This document shows, one piece after another, positions 14,192 through 15,795 of a stretch of 15,795 bases of DNA (position 1 is its first letter; each line of letters opens with the position of its first letter). A program made the position numbers and the translations under genes. Source of the DNA: Burkholderiales bacterium (GTDB taxonomy: Bacteria; Pseudomonadota; Gammaproteobacteria; Burkholderiales; Casimicrobiaceae); assembly GCA_025354075.1 (NCBI GenBank), contig JANXNO010000459.1, forward strand, positions 1 through 15,795. Reading direction: 5' to 3'. The notes below the pieces were generated by a model. The model was not told where the DNA came from. It ran no database searches and was given only the letters and a program-made list of their open reading frames with translations.

Positions 14192-15175
14192 ATGAACTTT
14201 CGGACACTAGACCTAAATTTATTACGCGTTTTCGACGAAGTGATGGCCGCCAAAAACATCACGCGAGCCGCAGAAACGCTGGCGATGACGCAACCCGCCG
14301 TGAGCAACGCGCTGCGCCGTTTGCGCGAGGCGCTAGGGGACGAACTGGTGACGCGCTCCGGTTACGGCATTTCGCCGACGCCGAGAGCGATTGCTCTATG
14401 GCCCGCCGTGCGCGAGGCGCTGGCCACCCTGCATTCGAGCATTTCTCCCGATACGTTTGATCCAGCGACATCCAAACAAAGCTTTGTGCTCGCGATGGCC
14501 GATGCGACCGCTGCCGTGTTGATTCCACCGCTGATCCGGCATCTCGAAGCCAGCGCGCCGCATATCAACTTGCGCCTGGTGCCTCTGACCACGCGCGACC
14601 CGCGTGCCGTGTTGCTCGCAGGCGAAATCGATCTCGCCATTGGCTTCTTTCCGGCGGTCGTCGCCAGCATCGGCATGCAAACCATGCAGACAGGTGCGCC
14701 GGACAGCTTTGCGCACACCCAGCTTTACAGCGGCGAATACGTGTGCGTGATGCGCCGCGATCATCCGTTGGCGGTGAATCTCGCCGAGCAGCCGTTGACG
14801 CTCGATGCCTATTGCGCGGCAAAGCACCTGCTGGTGAGCTTCTCGGGGCGACCGTTTGGCTTCATCGACGAAGCGCTCGCTGCGATCAATCGCACGCGCA
14901 GAATCGTGCTTACCGTGAACCAGTTTTTCACGGCCGGTCGAGTGGTTGCGAGTTCGGATTTGCTAACCGTCTTGCCGCGTCACTTCTTGGCTTCAACCGG
15001 CATCAGCGACGAATTCACCGTCGTCGATTTGCCGTTCAACAAACCGCCGGTACATGTCGATATGGTGTGGCACCGCCGCAACAACGCGGTTGCCGGGCAA
15101 AAGTGGTTGCGCGGCGCGGTGAGCGGGGTGGCGAGGGACGTGTTCCCTGATTCGCAGGCGGTGTCTACGCTGTAG
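14192..15175 (+). CDS. LysR family transcriptional regulator
   Basis: The 327-residue protein has the LysR winged helix-turn-helix at residues 1-65 (LDLNLLRVFDEVMAAKNITR, AAETLAMTQPAVSNALRRLR). A periplasmic-binding-like effector domain follows from about 95 (SFVLAMADATAAVLIPPLI, GEIDLAIGFFP, RRDHPLA, LTVLPRHFL). The opening LDLNLLRVFD and FFP-type effector motif recall the DntR/NahR/LinR branch that senses aromatic compounds, but the ligand cannot be read. ATG at 14192 is favoured over the open upstream frame because alignment begins there. It probably controls itself and the divergent membrane protein gene. Confidence 0.95.
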   Translation: MNFRTLDLNLLRVFDEVMAAKNITRAAETLAMTQPAVSNALRRLREALGDELVTRSGYGISPTPRAIALWPAVREALATLHSSISPDTFDPATSKQSFVLAMADATAAVLIPPLIRHLEASAPHINLRLVPLTTRDPRAVLLAGEIDLAIGFFPAVVASIGMQTMQTGAPDSFAHTQLYSGEYVCVMRRDHPLAVNLAEQPLTLDAYCAAKHLLVSFSGRPFGFIDEALAAINRTRRIVLTVNQFFTAGRVVASSDLLTVLPRHFLASTGISDEFTVVDLPFNKPPVHVDMVWHRRNNAVAGQKWLRGAVSGVARDVFPDSQAVSTL

Positions 15176-15434
15176 GAGCGGTTCCGCCGCGATAGGCGTT
15201 ACAGCTGTCGCCGCTACGACGTTATGACGCTACGAGGTCATTGCACTAGTCTCACCTACGAAAATTGTTTACACCGCGGAGCAATGACTGTCAGGTGCAG
15301 CGCAAGACGTATCCGTGCCTATGCGCTCTCGGGCGAAATTTTGTCCAATCTATTCGGGAACAATCCGCTCTAATTTGACTTGATGCGGCATTTAATCAAC
15401 AATGCCATTGTCATAAATAATTAAGGACGAATTC
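15176..15434. other. Non-coding stretch after the LysR gene
   Basis: The 259 bases carry no credible ORF. Just after the LysR stop is a short GCGGttCCGC hairpin without a T run. The rest is of mixed composition and becomes AT-rich toward 15345-15425, where a promoter for the last ORF is likely. No tRNA-like or riboswitch-like pattern was recognised. Confidence 0.4.
15375..15403 (+). promoter_or_regulatory. Possible σ70 promoter before the last ORF
   Basis: TTGACT (15375-15380, five of six consensus bases) is followed after 17 bases by AACAAT (15398-15403, four of six). The region is AT-rich and lies about 30 bases before the ATG with a good ribosome-binding site at 15435. The -10 is weak. 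Confidence 0.35.
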
Positions 15435-15488
15435 ATGAAGTCTCGCTCCTCGCTCCTCGCTCCTCGCTCCTCGCGTCTTAGCGTTTGA
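15435..15488 (+). CDS. Short ORF with strong ribosome-binding site running through a heptamer repeat
   Basis: ATG at 15435 has AAGGA at 15423-15427, seven bases upstream, the best translation start in this end of the window. In the present sequence it encodes only 17 residues (MKSRSSLLAPRSSRLSV) before TGA at 15486. It passes through the TCGCTCC repeats and is one frame away from the exported ORF that follows. It may be the true start of that gene in an off phase, or an unrelated short peptide. Confidence 0.35.
   Translation: MKSRSSLLAPRSSRLSV
15443..15474. repeat. Heptanucleotide tandem repeat (TCGCTCC)4
   Basis: Four perfect copies of TCGCTCC occupy 15443-15470, followed by a partial TCGC. 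Seven is not a multiple of three, so gain or loss of a copy shifts the reading frame across the repeat. Confidence 0.9.
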
Positions 15489-15507
15489 AGTTCCGCATGA
15501 TTGCCAT

Positions 15508-15795
15508 TTGGTATGCACAGACAGCTTCTACCGCAAATTTTTAACAGTTGTCGGCGTCTGCGCGGCAGCGTTTTTAGTCGCATCACAGCCAAGTTACTCC
15601 GCGACGAGTAATGCAAAAGCGCTTGTGGAAGTTGCAGTCCTTGTAGACGAACGAACATTCATCGCGGAGCTTGCTGACGTTGAAAGCATCGTTGACGCGG
15701 CCAACGCTGATATACCAGCCGGATTTACCATCAGATCACGTTTCGGTAATCCCGATAAGACGCGCCTGTTGATTGAAAAAAGTATTGGCCGCAGG
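15508..15795 (+). CDS. Partial exported protein of unknown function, 3'-truncated by the window edge
   Basis: From a TTG at 15508 the frame is open to the last base (96 codons). It shows a signal peptide: FYRKF followed by hydrophobic LTVVGVCAAAFLVAS and likely cleavage after SYSA (near residue 32). The mature part starts TSNAKALVEVAVLVDERTF and continues with acidic residues; I do not recognise a family. The TTG has no Shine-Dalgarno. The frame is in fact open from just after a TGA at 15436, so the true start may be the ATG at 15435 with a different repeat count. The C-terminal part is missing. Confidence 0.5.
   Translation, partial: MVCTDSFYRKFLTVVGVCAAAFLVASQPSYSATSNAKALVEVAVLVDERTFIAELADVESIVDAANADIPAGFTIRSRFGNPDKTRLLIEKSIGRR

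Noticed and set aside
15392..15658. Minus-strand ORF with Arg/Glu-rich stretch at the right end.
   Set aside because: The charged stretch is the heptamer repeat read backwards; no family features and no good start.

Overview
The window reads as ordinary chromosomal backbone of a betaproteobacterium, most likely a Burkholderiales member. The basis is moderately high GC, frequent GTG/TTG starts, the block dapA–bamC–YycJ-type metallohydrolase, a TatD gene followed by a small exported ankyrin protein, and the block surE–pcm–nlpD. No phage, transposase, CRISPR array, tRNA or rRNA was seen. I found no clearly new multi-gene system. The interesting signals are small and mostly lie in gene starts, gene breaks and intergenic sequence.

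Left part (1-5814). A 5'-truncated TatD nuclease gene overlaps an exported ankyrin-repeat gene. A convergent NlpC/P60 cell-wall hydrolase follows on the minus strand. Divergent from it is a lysine/cell-envelope run on the plus strand: dapA, the BAM-complex lipoprotein bamC and a YycJ/WalJ-type MBL hydrolase, followed after about 180 bp by a HAD phosphatase. A bidirectional terminator closes this side.

Middle part (5945-9737, minus strand). First comes a small lipoprotein made almost entirely of Ala/Lys/Asp-rich 11-residue repeats. Beyond it lies a coupled three-gene run, transcribed right to left: a double-domain FbpB-type iron(III) ABC permease, a RoxA/YcfD-type ribosomal oxygenase and a DUF7931-like protein. 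The oxygenase frame is broken by one in-frame amber codon exactly between its JmjC domain and its C-terminal region.

Right part (9725-15795). surE, pcm and nlpD form a plus-strand operon. Its leader is a palindromic ~150 bp repeat-like element that carries surE's ribosome-binding site. rpoS, the usual next gene, is absent; instead there is a short repeat-bearing intergenic stretch and a minus-strand NicO/UreH-type nickel/cobalt transporter. Then come a small two-helix membrane protein and a divergent LysR regulator sharing a palindromic operator candidate. The window ends in a gene-poor stretch with a heptanucleotide tandem repeat sitting between a well-placed ATG with Shine-Dalgarno and an out-of-frame exported ORF that runs off the edge, a possible phase-variable arrangement.

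All family assignments come from motif recognition by eye; no database search was run.
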